From Verrucomicrobiaceae bacterium UBA2429 (GTDB taxonomy: Bacteria; Verrucomicrobiota; Verrucomicrobiia; Verrucomicrobiales; Verrucomicrobiaceae), in assembly GCA_002343505.1 (NCBI GenBank), contig DDQZ01000044.1:1-50704 (forward strand): 50,704 bases of DNA. Direction: 5' to 3'. Each line of letters begins with the position of its first letter. The stretch's first letter is position 1. Under the pieces are notes generated by a model. That model was given only the letters and a program-made list of their open reading frames with translations. It was not told where the DNA came from and made no database searches. A program made the position numbers and the translations under genes. Of the stretch, positions 1-7,901 are shown piece by piece.

Positions 1-436
1 CCCCGCCACAAACGATCAAAGGGCGCGTGGATGACGCTTACATTCCATTGACATAAACATCCAACCAAAATGCAGCCGAGCTATTTCACAATTCCCGTAT
101 TCAAACTGCCTCACTTCCCGACTATTTTACATTACATATATTGTATGTAGTTATAAAATTGGATCAATCTAGCAAAATTGGGAGGATTGAAGTGGTTTGG
201 AGCGCTTGCCATGCGTCGGATTGATGAGAAAGGATTCTTGCATACTCATGGTTCAATCTGCATGCGGCCATTTCAAGGTGCGTCACCCGCCCGCCCACGT
301 CATGAAGCGCATTATGATTTCCGATAGCAGACACCGCTGAATGGAAATTCGGCATAATGAACGGAGACAGGTTCGAATTCGCCGCCGCGCTTGACGTGTT
401 GTTGGCAGCGGCTGATTTTGTTTTTTCGAGCTAGGC
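1..436. other. intergenic, AT-rich leader
   Basis: No convincing gene is seen here. Base composition is clearly more AT-rich than the operon that follows. The only notable structure is the small palindrome at 133-149. The stretch probably contains the promoter of the sugar operon starting at 437, but no box could be assigned with confidence. Confidence 0.5.
133..149. promoter_or_regulatory. short AT-rich palindrome, possible operator
   Basis: The sequence TACATA-TATTG-TATGTA has perfect 6-bp arms around a 5-base spacer. It lies about 290 bp upstream of the 437 gene. Its form suits a dimeric regulator site, but nothing else supports that function. Confidence 0.2.
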
Positions 437-1168
437 ATGGCTGCGCCTCTATTTTCAGATCATCCACCCTCCCCTCACACCGGGGCTGGTTTGACAGGCA
501 TGGTCATTGAACCGGGTTTGGACAAATTGCGGAACTTGGTGATTCGTCAGTTGAGCAATGTCTTTGAATTCGATGGTGGCGAAGACTCTGCAGCGCTTGA
601 TTCCGGTATCCATTCGGCACTTGGCCGTGTGGAGCGCTGCTTCTCCGGCATCGTGCTGAAGCGTTACCGCCGGGAGGATGGCGCGGTGGTCTTCAATCCC
701 TTCCACTCTGGTCAATACTGCATCTTCCTGTATTACCTGGGAAGAGAACTGTCGCTGCAAGGTGCGGCCGGTCTGGCGGATCGGGTGTATTACCTGAACC
801 GCGCGCTCAATGGAGTGGACCTCTTCCATCAGGTGGAACTGCCAGACGTGTTCTGCGTCGAGCACCCGCTGGGGTCGGTGATCGGGCGCGCGCGTTTCGG
901 CAATGGTTTCTTCTTTGCCCAGGGAGTGACGGTGGGGGGGAACAAGGGCGCTTATCCAGTGATCGGGGCGCATGTCAGCATGCTCTCGAACTCGAAAGTC
1001 GTGGGCGCCTCCGTCATCGGGGACCATGTCATCCTCTCCGCCAACAGCTATGTGAAGGACGCCGTCATCCCCCCTCATTCCATCGTCTTCGGCCAGGACA
1101 GGCACCTCGTCATCAAACCCAATCCCGGCGGCCTCACCGCGGAGATCTTCCACAGCAGCGTCGCATGA
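437..1168 (+). CDS. serine acetyltransferase-like (left-handed beta-helix) acyltransferase
   Basis: 243 residues. The C-terminal half, about residues 140-220, has the hexapeptide-repeat pattern of the left-handed beta-helix acyltransferases (GSVIGRARFGNGFFFAQGVTVGG and following I/V-G-x repeats), as in serine O-acetyltransferase and sugar acetyltransferases. The N-terminal half is helical and carries no motif I recognise. It is the first gene of a four-gene operon and overlaps the next gene by 4 bp (ATGA at 1165-1168). Given the nucleotide-sugar context, I infer that it acylates a sugar or sugar precursor rather than serine. The start is uncertain: ATG at 437 gives the full length, and ATG at 500 is an alternative beginning MVIEPGLDKL. 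Confidence 0.75.
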   Translation: MAAPLFSDHPPSPHTGAGLTGMVIEPGLDKLRNLVIRQLSNVFEFDGGEDSAALDSGIHSALGRVERCFSGIVLKRYRREDGAVVFNPFHSGQYCIFLYYLGRELSLQGAAGLADRVYYLNRALNGVDLFHQVELPDVFCVEHPLGSVIGRARFGNGFFFAQGVTVGGNKGAYPVIGAHVSMLSNSKVVGASVIGDHVILSANSYVKDAVIPPHSIVFGQDRHLVIKPNPGGLTAEIFHSSVA

Positions 1169-2112
1169 GCCAGAGCCGCCCCCGCACTCTCATCATCGGA
1201 CTCGGCTCCATCGGCCAGCGCCATGCGGATCTGCTGGCGGACCTGGGCGCGGAGATGGCGGCCTGCACGCGGCGGCGGGATGCCGGGCTGCCCAGCTACA
1301 CGGGGCTTGAGCAGGCGCTGCGAGAGTCCGCTCCCGAGCGGGTCGTCATTGCCAATGCCACCGCCGAGCACATGGGCACCCTGCTCCGGCTGCATGAGCT
1401 GGGCTTCACCGGCCCCGTGCTGGTGGAGAAGCCGCTCTTCAGCCGCGCACCGGAGACACCCCTGCCCGCCGCCTTCCGGCAAAGCGTGGCCGTGGGTTAC
1501 AACCTGCGCTTTCACCCGGCGGTGCGGGCACTGCGCGAGGCCTTGCAGGCGGAGGAACCGGTCAGCGCGCATCTGTATGTGGGGCAATACCTGCCCACCT
1601 GGCGACCGGGGCGGGACTACCGGAAGAGCTACTCCGCCTCCGTGGCCCAGGGCGGCGGCGTGCTGCGGGACCTGAGCCACGAGCTGGACCTCGGCCTGTG
1701 GCTCTTCGGACCGTGGCAGCGCCTCGTCGCCCACGGCGGCCACCTCAGCGAGCTGGAGATCGAGACTGAGGACACCGTGGGACTGCTCTGGCAGGCGCGG
1801 CACTGCCCGAAAGTGGCCGTCGAGATCAACTACCTCGACCGCGCCCCGCGCCGCAACATCCTCGTCCACACCCGCCGCCACACCTGGGAGGCCGACATGC
1901 TCGGCTGCCGCCTCCTGCGCGATGGCGAGCCCGTGCAAAGCTGGACCACCATCCGCAACGCCACCTACCAGGCCCAGGACCGCGCCTGGCTGGACGGTCA
2001 GCGCGACACCTTATGCTCCTTTGACGAGGGCCTTGCCGTGCTCCACATGATCGAGTCCATCGAGGCCTCCCTGCGCCGCAGCGCCTGGGTGGACGCCCCT
2101 TCCCCCCCATGA
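1165..2112 (+). CDS. Gfo/Idh/MocA-family oxidoreductase (PtmF-like)
   Basis: 315 residues. The N-terminal Rossmann fold is marked by IIGLGSIGQRHADLLADLG at about residues 10-28. The family lysine motif EKPLF follows near residue 89, where it contributes to the NAD(P)-dependent sugar dehydrogenase active site. The C-terminal alpha/beta domain contains GGGVLRDLSHELDL, typical of the family. The gene overlaps both neighbours by 4 bp, so translation is probably coupled. Beside a NeuA-like cytidylyltransferase and an SDR, it resembles PtmF of the Campylobacter legionaminate-type pathway. The exact substrate cannot be told from sequence. Confidence 0.88.
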   Translation: MSQSRPRTLIIGLGSIGQRHADLLADLGAEMAACTRRRDAGLPSYTGLEQALRESAPERVVIANATAEHMGTLLRLHELGFTGPVLVEKPLFSRAPETPLPAAFRQSVAVGYNLRFHPAVRALREALQAEEPVSAHLYVGQYLPTWRPGRDYRKSYSASVAQGGGVLRDLSHELDLGLWLFGPWQRLVAHGGHLSELEIETEDTVGLLWQARHCPKVAVEINYLDRAPRRNILVHTRRHTWEADMLGCRLLRDGEPVQSWTTIRNATYQAQDRAWLDGQRDTLCSFDEGLAVLHMIESIEASLRRSAWVDAPSPP

Positions 2113-2822
2113 AAAACATCATCTGCACGGTCTGCGCGCGCGGCGGCTCCAAAGGTGTGCCCGGCAAAAACACCCGCCTCATGCACGGCATCCCGCTCAT
2201 CCAGCACACCCTGCGCCAGGCTGCCGCCAGCGGCATCTTCACCACCATCGTCGCCAGCAGCGACTCCGAGGCCATCCTCGACTGCGCCGCCGAGGTCCCA
2301 GGCGTCCGCACCCTCCTCCGCCCCGCCAGCCTCGCCAGCGACACCGCCGGCAAAGTCCCCGCCATACGCCACGCCATGCTCGCCATCGAAGAGCGCCTCG
2401 GCGCCCCCTGCGACATCACTGTGGACCTCGACGTCACCTCCCCACTGCGCTCCCCCGACGACATCCGCGCCGCCGTCGCCCTCCTCCAGGACGGCGTGCC
2501 CAATGTCCTCACCGCCATGCACTCCCGCCGCTCACCCTACTTCAACCTCATCGAGCGCCACCCCGACGGTCAGATCCGCACCGCCAAAGCCCTCCCCGGA
2601 GGCGTCCTCCGCCGCCAGGACGCCCCACCCTGCTACGACATGAACGCCTCCATCTACGTCTGGCGGCGCGACGTCCTCGCCGCCGAGGACCGCCTCTTCC
2701 TTCCCGGCACCGCCCTCCACCTCATGCCCGAGGAGCGCTCCTGGGACATTGACAGCGAGATGGACTGGCACGTCGTCGAGCTCCTCATGAGCCTCCAGCC
2801 CCCCGCCCCCCGCCCCGCATGA
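2109..2822 (+). CDS. acylneuraminate cytidylyltransferase family protein (NeuA/PtmB-like)
   Basis: 237 residues. The N-terminal signature CARGGSKGVPGKN at about residues 9-21 is the nucleotide-binding loop of CMP-nonulosonate (NeuA/KdsB) cytidylyltransferases. ITVDLDVTSPLRSPDDI in mid-protein is the metal-binding region, and YDMNASIYVWRRD is the typical later motif. These enzymes transfer CMP from CTP to a sialic-acid-like sugar, making the activated donor for a glycosyltransferase. Both ends overlap neighbours by 4 bp. No NeuB- or NeuC-like condensing enzyme lies in the window, so the acid precursor must be made elsewhere or the enzyme acts on another sugar. Confidence 0.87.
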   Translation: MKNIICTVCARGGSKGVPGKNTRLMHGIPLIQHTLRQAAASGIFTTIVASSDSEAILDCAAEVPGVRTLLRPASLASDTAGKVPAIRHAMLAIEERLGAPCDITVDLDVTSPLRSPDDIRAAVALLQDGVPNVLTAMHSRRSPYFNLIERHPDGQIRTAKALPGGVLRRQDAPPCYDMNASIYVWRRDVLAAEDRLFLPGTALHLMPEERSWDIDSEMDWHVVELLMSLQPPAPRPA

Positions 2823-3619
2823 GCACCCTCGCCCAGCTCGCCAGCCTCCAAGGCCGCACCGCCCTCATCACCGGCGGCGCCGGCCACCTCGGCACCGCCT
2901 TCGCCAGCGCCCTCGCCGAGCAGGGCGCCGCCATCGCCCTGCTGGACTTCCACGAGGAAAAGTGCCGCGCCAGTGCCGCCCGCCTCCAGTCCGCAGGCGC
3001 GCGCGCCCTGCCCCTCATCGCCGACCTCGCCGACCCCGCCGCCACCCGCGCCGCCGTCGCCGCCACCGTCGGGCACTACGGCCGGCTCGACATCCTCATC
3101 CACGCCGCCTCCCTCGTCGGCACAGACAACCTCAAAGGCTGGGCCGTCCCCTTCCCCGACCAGAGCCTCGACGCCTGGCAGCGCGCCCTGCGTGTCGGCC
3201 TCGACCCCGCCTTCACCCTCGTCCAGGAGGCCCGCCCGCACTTGGAGGCATCCGGGCATGGCTCGGTCATCCTCGTCTCCTCCATCTACGGACTCGTCGC
3301 CCCGGACACCTCCCTCTACGAGGGCACCGCCATGCAGACCCCCGCCGCCTACAGCGCCGTCAAGGGCGCGCTCAACCAGCTCACCCGCCACTTCGCCGCC
3401 CTGCTGGCCCCGCGCATCCGCGTGAACGCCCTCAGCCCCGGCGGCATCTGGCGCGGGCAAAGCGAAAGCTTCGTCCAGCGCTACGAAGCCCGCACCCCCA
3501 TGCGCCGCATGGGCCGCGAGGACGACTTCAAAGGCGCCGCCGCCTTCCTCGCCAGCGACCTCTCCGCCTACGTCACCGGTCACAACCTCGTCGTGGATGG
3601 CGGCTGGACCGTCTGGTGA
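2819..3619 (+). CDS. short-chain dehydrogenase/reductase (PtmA-like)
   Basis: 266 residues of classical SDR type. It has the cofactor motif TGGAGHLG at residues 18-25, the catalytic serine in LVSSIYG, the YSAVK active-site tyrosine and lysine, and the C-terminal NLVVDGGWTVW. It ends the four-gene operon and starts inside the stop of the cytidylyltransferase gene (ATGA at 2819-2822). The combination of Gfo/Idh, NeuA-like and SDR genes is the same trio seen as PtmF, PtmB and PtmA in flagellin-glycan loci. An NAD(P)-dependent step in making an activated acidic sugar is therefore plausible. Confidence 0.85.
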   Translation: MSTLAQLASLQGRTALITGGAGHLGTAFASALAEQGAAIALLDFHEEKCRASAARLQSAGARALPLIADLADPAATRAAVAATVGHYGRLDILIHAASLVGTDNLKGWAVPFPDQSLDAWQRALRVGLDPAFTLVQEARPHLEASGHGSVILVSSIYGLVAPDTSLYEGTAMQTPAAYSAVKGALNQLTRHFAALLAPRIRVNALSPGGIWRGQSESFVQRYEARTPMRRMGREDDFKGAAAFLASDLSAYVTGHNLVVDGGWTVW

Positions 3620-3715
3620 CGCGGAAGGGAGGCTGGGGCTGGTGACTTGGGTACTGCTTCCTGATTCCGTGTTTGCAGGGTTGTGCAGGACGCTTGAACT
3701 GCCTGACGGGCGCGA

Positions 3716-4114
3716 CTAATGGGAAACCAAGGCACGGAGCCGCTTGGTGACTTCGTCGCGGCCCAGGACCCCTGCGGCGACGGCAAGGGTCAGGTTTTCC
3801 CATTCGTCAACATCAAGGGTCTCTTGCGGAAGTAGGCCGTTCTCGCTCAGGAAAACGAGACAGGCCGCCAATGCGACGCGTTTGTTGCCATCTACGAATG
3901 GGTGGTTGCTGCAAAGGTAGAAGAGATAGGCCGCCGCAATCTCAATGGGTTCGGTGATCATGGGAACGCCCATCATGGTCGCTTGGGGTGCGGCTACGGC
4001 GGACTCCAAAAGTTCACGCGAACGCAGGCCGACACTTCCACCGTGAGCGGCCAGTACTTCCTGATGGATCGCCAATACGGCTTCCACCGTGGGATGCAGC
4101 AAGGATTCGCTCAT
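3716..4114 (-). CDS. doc: Doc-type (death-on-curing, Fic fold) toxin
   Basis: 132 residues. The motif HPFVDGNKR at residues 71-79 matches the Doc form HxFx(D/N)xNKR, not the AMPylating Fic form ending GNGR. Characterised Doc proteins phosphorylate EF-Tu and arrest translation. The length is normal for Doc (about 125-135). The start ATG at 4114 overlaps the stop of the upstream antitoxin (ATGA read on the minus strand), the usual antitoxin-first arrangement. The partner is an AbrB-type protein rather than Phd. Confidence 0.9.
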   Translation of the reverse strand: MSESLLHPTVEAVLAIHQEVLAAHGGSVGLRSRELLESAVAAPQATMMGVPMITEPIEIAAAYLFYLCSNHPFVDGNKRVALAACLVFLSENGLLPQETLDVDEWENLTLAVAAGVLGRDEVTKRLRALVSH

Positions 4115-4341
4115 GAGAGACGACGAAACAATTCGTCATTTTTCTGAATGAGGCGCTTGGCTGTGGCAGAGGCGCGGTCGGCATTGATGACCTTGGTCTC
4201 CATCGGTGCAATCGTGATCGTGCCACCAGCATGAACTTCGACATTGACTTCATCGCCGACCTTGAGGCGGGCGAGATGGAGGAGAGCAGAGTCGAAGATG
4301 ATGCCTTGGGAATTGCCTATTTTGGTAATGGTCTTGATCAT
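4111..4341 (-). CDS. SpoVT/AbrB-type antitoxin paired with Doc
   Basis: 76 residues. The N-terminal stretch KTITKIGNSQGIIFDSALL followed by LKVGDEVNVEV is the swapped-hairpin AbrB/MazE DNA-binding fold. The C-terminal 35 residues (NADRASATAKRLIQKNDELF) probably form the toxin-neutralising tail. It lies immediately upstream of doc on the minus strand and overlaps it by 4 bp. By analogy with other type II modules it should neutralise Doc and repress its own promoter. That promoter would lie between 4342 and about 4400, where the sequence is relatively AT-rich. Confidence 0.87.
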   Translation of the reverse strand: MIKTITKIGNSQGIIFDSALLHLARLKVGDEVNVEVHAGGTITIAPMETKVINADRASATAKRLIQKNDELFRRLS

Positions 4342-4444
4342 GTGTTAAACTATGTATTACATTCGGGATCGCAAATTTTTTCAATGACTCCGTGTGAACT
4401 GGAGGTGCAGGATCAAGCTTCGAAAAACCAGAATCCCCGCCCCC

Positions 4445-5401
4445 TCAGAGCCCAAAGTGGGCGTGCAGCTCATCCAGCACGGTCTCCATGGGGATGGCGG
4501 AGGCGGGGGGCAGCTTTTCCTGGGAGAAGTCGAAGGCGCTGAGGGCGCGGTGGCGCGGGGTGGGCCAGTGCCACTTCGGCGGATAGACGGGGCCGAAGAG
4601 GGTGAGGACGGGATTTCCAAAGGCCTGCGCCAGGTGGGAGGCGGAGCCGTCCACACAGACCACCAGGCGGGCGCGGCTCAGGGCGTGCAGGTATTCCCGC
4701 AGGCTGGTGCGGCCGGAGAGGTCCACCAGTCCGGCAGGCGCCAGCGCGGCGATGCGCGCGCAGTGCTCCCGCTCCTGGGGGCTGCCGCCGCCCGTCATGA
4801 CCCAGGGCATGCCGCCGCCCAGGCCGGAACCCGGGAGCCGCGCCCATGACTCGGGGGACCAGAACTTGGAGGGCCAGGCGGCAGTGGGGTTGATGAGGAT
4901 GAAGGGGGCCTCCGGCAGGCCGGGGTGCCGCCAGTCCTCCGGTGGCTGGCGCAGGCCCGGCGGGCTGAACTCCGCCTCCGCGCCGCCCAGGGCGCGCCAG
5001 AAGTAATGCGCCCAGTATTCCCTGCGGATGGGCAGCACTTGGCGCTCGTGATAGACGAGACGGAACCATGCCCGCAGATGCCGCTCCTGATTGACCAGGA
5101 GGCAGCGTTTCCGCGCGGAGGCGCGCAGGCTCATCCAGGCGGCGCGCGTGCTCCAGCTAGTGGTCCAGGACTCGGCGGCGGTGCCGGACTCCGGCCCCCA
5201 AACGGCATGGGGCATGAGGTCAATGAGGGGACGGAAAGCCGCGTTGACATGCAGGGCGCAGGGCTTGCCGGAGCGGGTTGCCAGGAGGCGCGCGGCGGGC
5301 TCCAGCAGTGTCACATCCCCAAGCTGCTTGTCGCTGACCAGGGCGCAACCGCTGGCAGCGCGGGGGGGCTTGCCATTGGCGGAAAGGGGGGCGGCGGGCA
5401 T
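4445..5401 (-). CDS. glycosyltransferase family 9 (heptosyltransferase-like)
   Basis: About 318 residues from ATG at 5401. SDKQLGDVTLLEPAARLL near the N-terminus corresponds to the GT9 start motif, and the C-terminal LVVCVDGSASHLAQAFGNPVLTLFG is the nucleotide-sugar-binding region of ADP-heptose:LPS heptosyltransferases. It probably adds a sugar to lipopolysaccharide or a similar envelope glycan at the inner face of the membrane. The frame stays open for 56 more codons upstream, but that stretch is Pro/Arg-rich, covers palindromic repeats, and is not part of the fold, so I place the start at 5401. It may serve the same glycan as the 0.4-3.6 kb operon, though it is on the opposite strand. Confidence 0.82.
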   Translation of the reverse strand: MPAAPLSANGKPPRAASGCALVSDKQLGDVTLLEPAARLLATRSGKPCALHVNAAFRPLIDLMPHAVWGPESGTAAESWTTSWSTRAAWMSLRASARKRCLLVNQERHLRAWFRLVYHERQVLPIRREYWAHYFWRALGGAEAEFSPPGLRQPPEDWRHPGLPEAPFILINPTAAWPSKFWSPESWARLPGSGLGGGMPWVMTGGGSPQEREHCARIAALAPAGLVDLSGRTSLREYLHALSRARLVVCVDGSASHLAQAFGNPVLTLFGPVYPPKWHWPTPRHRALSAFDFSQEKLPPASAIPMETVLDELHAHFGL

Positions 5402-5534
5402 GAGGCGGGCGGTGGTGCGCGGGGAGAGTGTCCTGGCAGGCGGCATCCTTGCAGCCTGGGCGCGCGGAAGACAACGGGAAACCACGGGCCCGCGCCCGCA
5501 GCCACGCCGAAGCCGCCGCCGCCAAGTGCCGAAG

Positions 5535-5606
5535 CCGCCGCCGCAAGGCGGTGGGTGGTGGAGCCGCAAGGCGGTGGGGGGACGCGCCTACACGCCCTTG
5601 CGGGCG
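5535..5606. repeat. palindromic GC-rich repeats between GT9 and ADH genes
   Basis: Two identical 16-bp copies of GCCGCAAGGCGGTGGG lie at 5540-5555 and 5563-5578. The first forms a perfect hairpin CCGCC-GCAA-GGCGG (5538-5551) with a GNRA tetraloop. A related hairpin, CGCCC-TTGC-GGGCG, is at 5593-5606. The arrangement resembles bacterial REP-type elements in a spacer of about 220 bp between two minus-strand genes. Confidence 0.55.
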
Positions 5607-5621
5607 CGGCTGCGGGCGGGT

Positions 5622-6773
5622 TTACAAACTCTGGCGCAGGATGCCGGTGAGGGTCTCCTGGCTGAGGGGGGCGGGATTGGCCTTCATGCTGCTGGCCTGG
5701 GCGGCTTGGAGCGCCACGGTCTCCAGGTCGGCGGCGCGCAGGCCGTGGGTGGCCAGGCCGGGGATGCGCAGGCGGATGGCGAGGTCCTGAAGAAAAGTGG
5801 TGGCATCCTCGGGGCGGGCATCGGCTTTGCCCGTGAGCAGACAGGCGGCCTGACGGAACTTCTCGAGGGCGGGGCCGGGGGCGGCGGGGTCGAGGGCGGC
5901 GAGGTTGGCGGCCCAAACCGGGGCCAGCAGGGCGGCGCACACGGCTCCGTGCGGGGCGCGGTGGATGCCGCCGATGGGGGCGGCGAGGCCATGCACGGCG
6001 CCGAGGCCGGCATTGGCCAGGGCGAGGCCGCTGTGCAGGGCCACCAGGGCCATGTCCTCGCGGGCGGCCAAGTCCGCGCCGTCGGCGACGACGCGCTCCA
6101 GGGAGCGGGCGGCGCGGCGGATGCCCTCGGCGCAGAGGGCGTCAGTGAGGGGGTTGGCGCGGGTGCAGACAAGGGCCTCCAGGCACTGCGTCAGGGCATC
6201 CATGCCACTGGCGGCGGTGACGGCGGGCGGGCATGTGAGGGCGAGCTCCGGGTCCACGATGGCGAGCGCGGGGAGCATGGAGGCATGACGCAGGCTGGCT
6301 TTGACCCGGTGGCGCGTGCTGGCCAGGACGGCATTGCGGGTGACCTCGGCGCCAGTGCCGGCGGTGGTGGGCACGGCGATGAAGCGCAGCGGCGGGGCGT
6401 CAAGCGGGCGGCCTTTGCCAATGACCTCGATGTAGTCGGTCAAGGGGGCGGGCTGGGTGGCCAGGGCGGCGATGGCCTTGCCCAGGTCCACGACGCTGCC
6501 GCCGCCGATGCTGATGACGGCCCGCACTCCGGCCTCGCGCGCGAAGCTGGCGCCGTTGCGGGCATCCAGGAGGGTGGGCTCGCCCTGCGCGAGCAGGGGG
6601 ATGGCGCGGCAGCCGGCGCGCTTGAGGCCCTCCAGTAGAGGCGCGTGGCGGGCCATGTCGCGCCCGGTGACGACGAGGAAGCGCTGGGCGAGGCCGGCGC
6701 ACAACTCTCCCAGGCGGCGGGCGCTGCCGGGGCCGAAGACGATGCGGGTGGCGGTGGCGAACTCGAAGTTCAT
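5622..6773 (-). CDS. iron-containing alcohol dehydrogenase family protein
   Basis: 383 residues from ATG at 6773 (MNFEFATATRIVFG). The family NAD motif is GGGSVVDLGKAIA at residues 90-102, and PTTAGTGAEVTRNAVL follows at 135-150. Metal ligands seen are D192, H261 and H275. The position of the fourth ligand, normally His in DALTHxxE, is Gln196 (DALTQCLE). I recall other subfamily members with DALTQ, so this may be natural, but metal choice could differ. The substrate is unknown. The gene is divergent from the PmoA-like gene, with 90 bp between the starts. Confidence 0.85.
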   Translation of the reverse strand: MNFEFATATRIVFGPGSARRLGELCAGLAQRFLVVTGRDMARHAPLLEGLKRAGCRAIPLLAQGEPTLLDARNGASFAREAGVRAVISIGGGSVVDLGKAIAALATQPAPLTDYIEVIGKGRPLDAPPLRFIAVPTTAGTGAEVTRNAVLASTRHRVKASLRHASMLPALAIVDPELALTCPPAVTAASGMDALTQCLEALVCTRANPLTDALCAEGIRRAARSLERVVADGADLAAREDMALVALHSGLALANAGLGAVHGLAAPIGGIHRAPHGAVCAALLAPVWAANLAALDPAAPGPALEKFRQAACLLTGKADARPEDATTFLQDLAIRLRIPGLATHGLRAADLETVALQAAQASSMKANPAPLSQETLTGILRQSL

Positions 6774-6863
6774 GGGGGCAGGATGGGCGGGACGGGGTGT
6801 TTTGCACGGGGGAGTTTGCCTGCGGCGGATGAATGGCGCTCCAGGGAGCGTATCCTGCCGGTC

Positions 6864-7856
6864 ATGCGCCTGCTTTTCCTCCTCCTGCTTTTCCTCCTCC
6901 TGCTCCCCTGCCCCGCGCTCACCGCGCAGGTCTCCCCCCTGCCCTCGGCCAAGCCGGTGCCGCGCATGCAGGCGGTACCGCTGCCGCATCACATCACGTC
7001 CTTCCAGCTCGACGGGCGGGAGCTGACGGCCTGCCACTTTGACCCGGCGGACATGCGGCCGTTCTGGCATCCGGTGCGCGCGTCGAGGGAGGCCAGCATC
7101 ACGCGCATGGGGCATCCGCATGACCCGCACGGGCACAGCCACCACAACAGTGTGTGGATCACCCACAATCTGCTCAACGGGGTGGATTTCTGGGGCGACC
7201 ATGCGAGGGAGCAGGGCCGCATCGTCTGCGCGCAGGTGCCGAGGGAGGCGTATGAGGAGGGGGATGAGGCGGCCTCGATGCGCATGGTGAACCACTGGAT
7301 CAAGGTGGCGGACGGCTCCGTGCAGTTGGTGGAGACGCGGCGCGCGGAGGTGCGCGCGCTGGACGGGGCGCGGAGCTGGTTCATGATCGTGGACCTGGAG
7401 CTGGGCGCGCCGAAGGGCGGGAAGGCGGTGTTTGGCGCCACGGGCTTCGGCTTGATCGCCGTGCGCATGGCGCGCAGCATCGGCGTGCATGACGGCGGCG
7501 GGCGCATCCTGAACTCCGAGGGGCTGGTCAATGAGAAGGCTGTGTTCCGCCAGCCGGCGCGCTGGTGCGACTACAGCGGGCGGCTGACCCACGAGGATGA
7601 CGGGTTCGCGGGCATCACGCTGATGAACCACCCGATGAACCCGCGCCATCCCACCGCCTTCCATGTACGCGATGACGGCTGGATGGGCTGCTGCCTGAGC
7701 CTGGATGAAGATGTTGAGATCGCCGGGGGCGGCAGCCTGCGCCTGCGCTACGGCTTGTGGGTGCACGACGGGGTGAGCACACTGGAGGAGAGCGAGGCGC
7801 ACTGGCGGAGGTTCGCGGAGCTGCCGGTGGCAGACCTGGGCGGGAAGAAGCCCTGA
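6864..7856 (+). CDS. secreted PmoA-like family protein (DUF6807)
   Basis: 330 residues. An N-terminal signal peptide, MRLLFLLLLFLLLLPCPALTA, is encoded by a near-perfect tandem repeat of ttttcctcctcctgc. The mature part has the DUF6807 pattern FWHPVRA...ITRMGHPHDPHGHSHHNSVW and ends with the RYGLWVHDG region. The family is named for a loose link to methane monooxygenase PmoA, but has no transmembrane metal site and is usually found with sugar or Gfo/Idh-type catabolic genes in Planctomycetes and Verrucomicrobia. Its function is unknown. I chose ATG 6864 because it begins the signal peptide; upstream codons run through the divergent promoter region. Confidence 0.8.
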   Translation: MRLLFLLLLFLLLLPCPALTAQVSPLPSAKPVPRMQAVPLPHHITSFQLDGRELTACHFDPADMRPFWHPVRASREASITRMGHPHDPHGHSHHNSVWITHNLLNGVDFWGDHAREQGRIVCAQVPREAYEEGDEAASMRMVNHWIKVADGSVQLVETRRAEVRALDGARSWFMIVDLELGAPKGGKAVFGATGFGLIAVRMARSIGVHDGGGRILNSEGLVNEKAVFRQPARWCDYSGRLTHEDDGFAGITLMNHPMNPRHPTAFHVRDDGWMGCCLSLDEDVEIAGGGSLRLRYGLWVHDGVSTLEESEAHWRRFAELPVADLGGKKP

Positions 7857-7901
7857 GTTTATGTGACAAAAGCGTCACGCGCGCCGCATCGCACGGCCAG
7901 G

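Noticed and set aside
164..355. 63-residue minus-strand frame in the leader
   Set aside because: No ribosome site, no recognisable feature, and AT-rich context; most likely chance.
366..386. tRNA T-loop-like string ggttcgaattc
   Set aside because: The flanking 5-base arms are not complementary and no acceptor or anticodon arms can be drawn.
5091..6638. Plus-strand frame opposite the GT9 and ADH genes
   Set aside because: Gly/Ala-rich with no motif; the minus strand has complete GT9 and Fe-ADH signatures.
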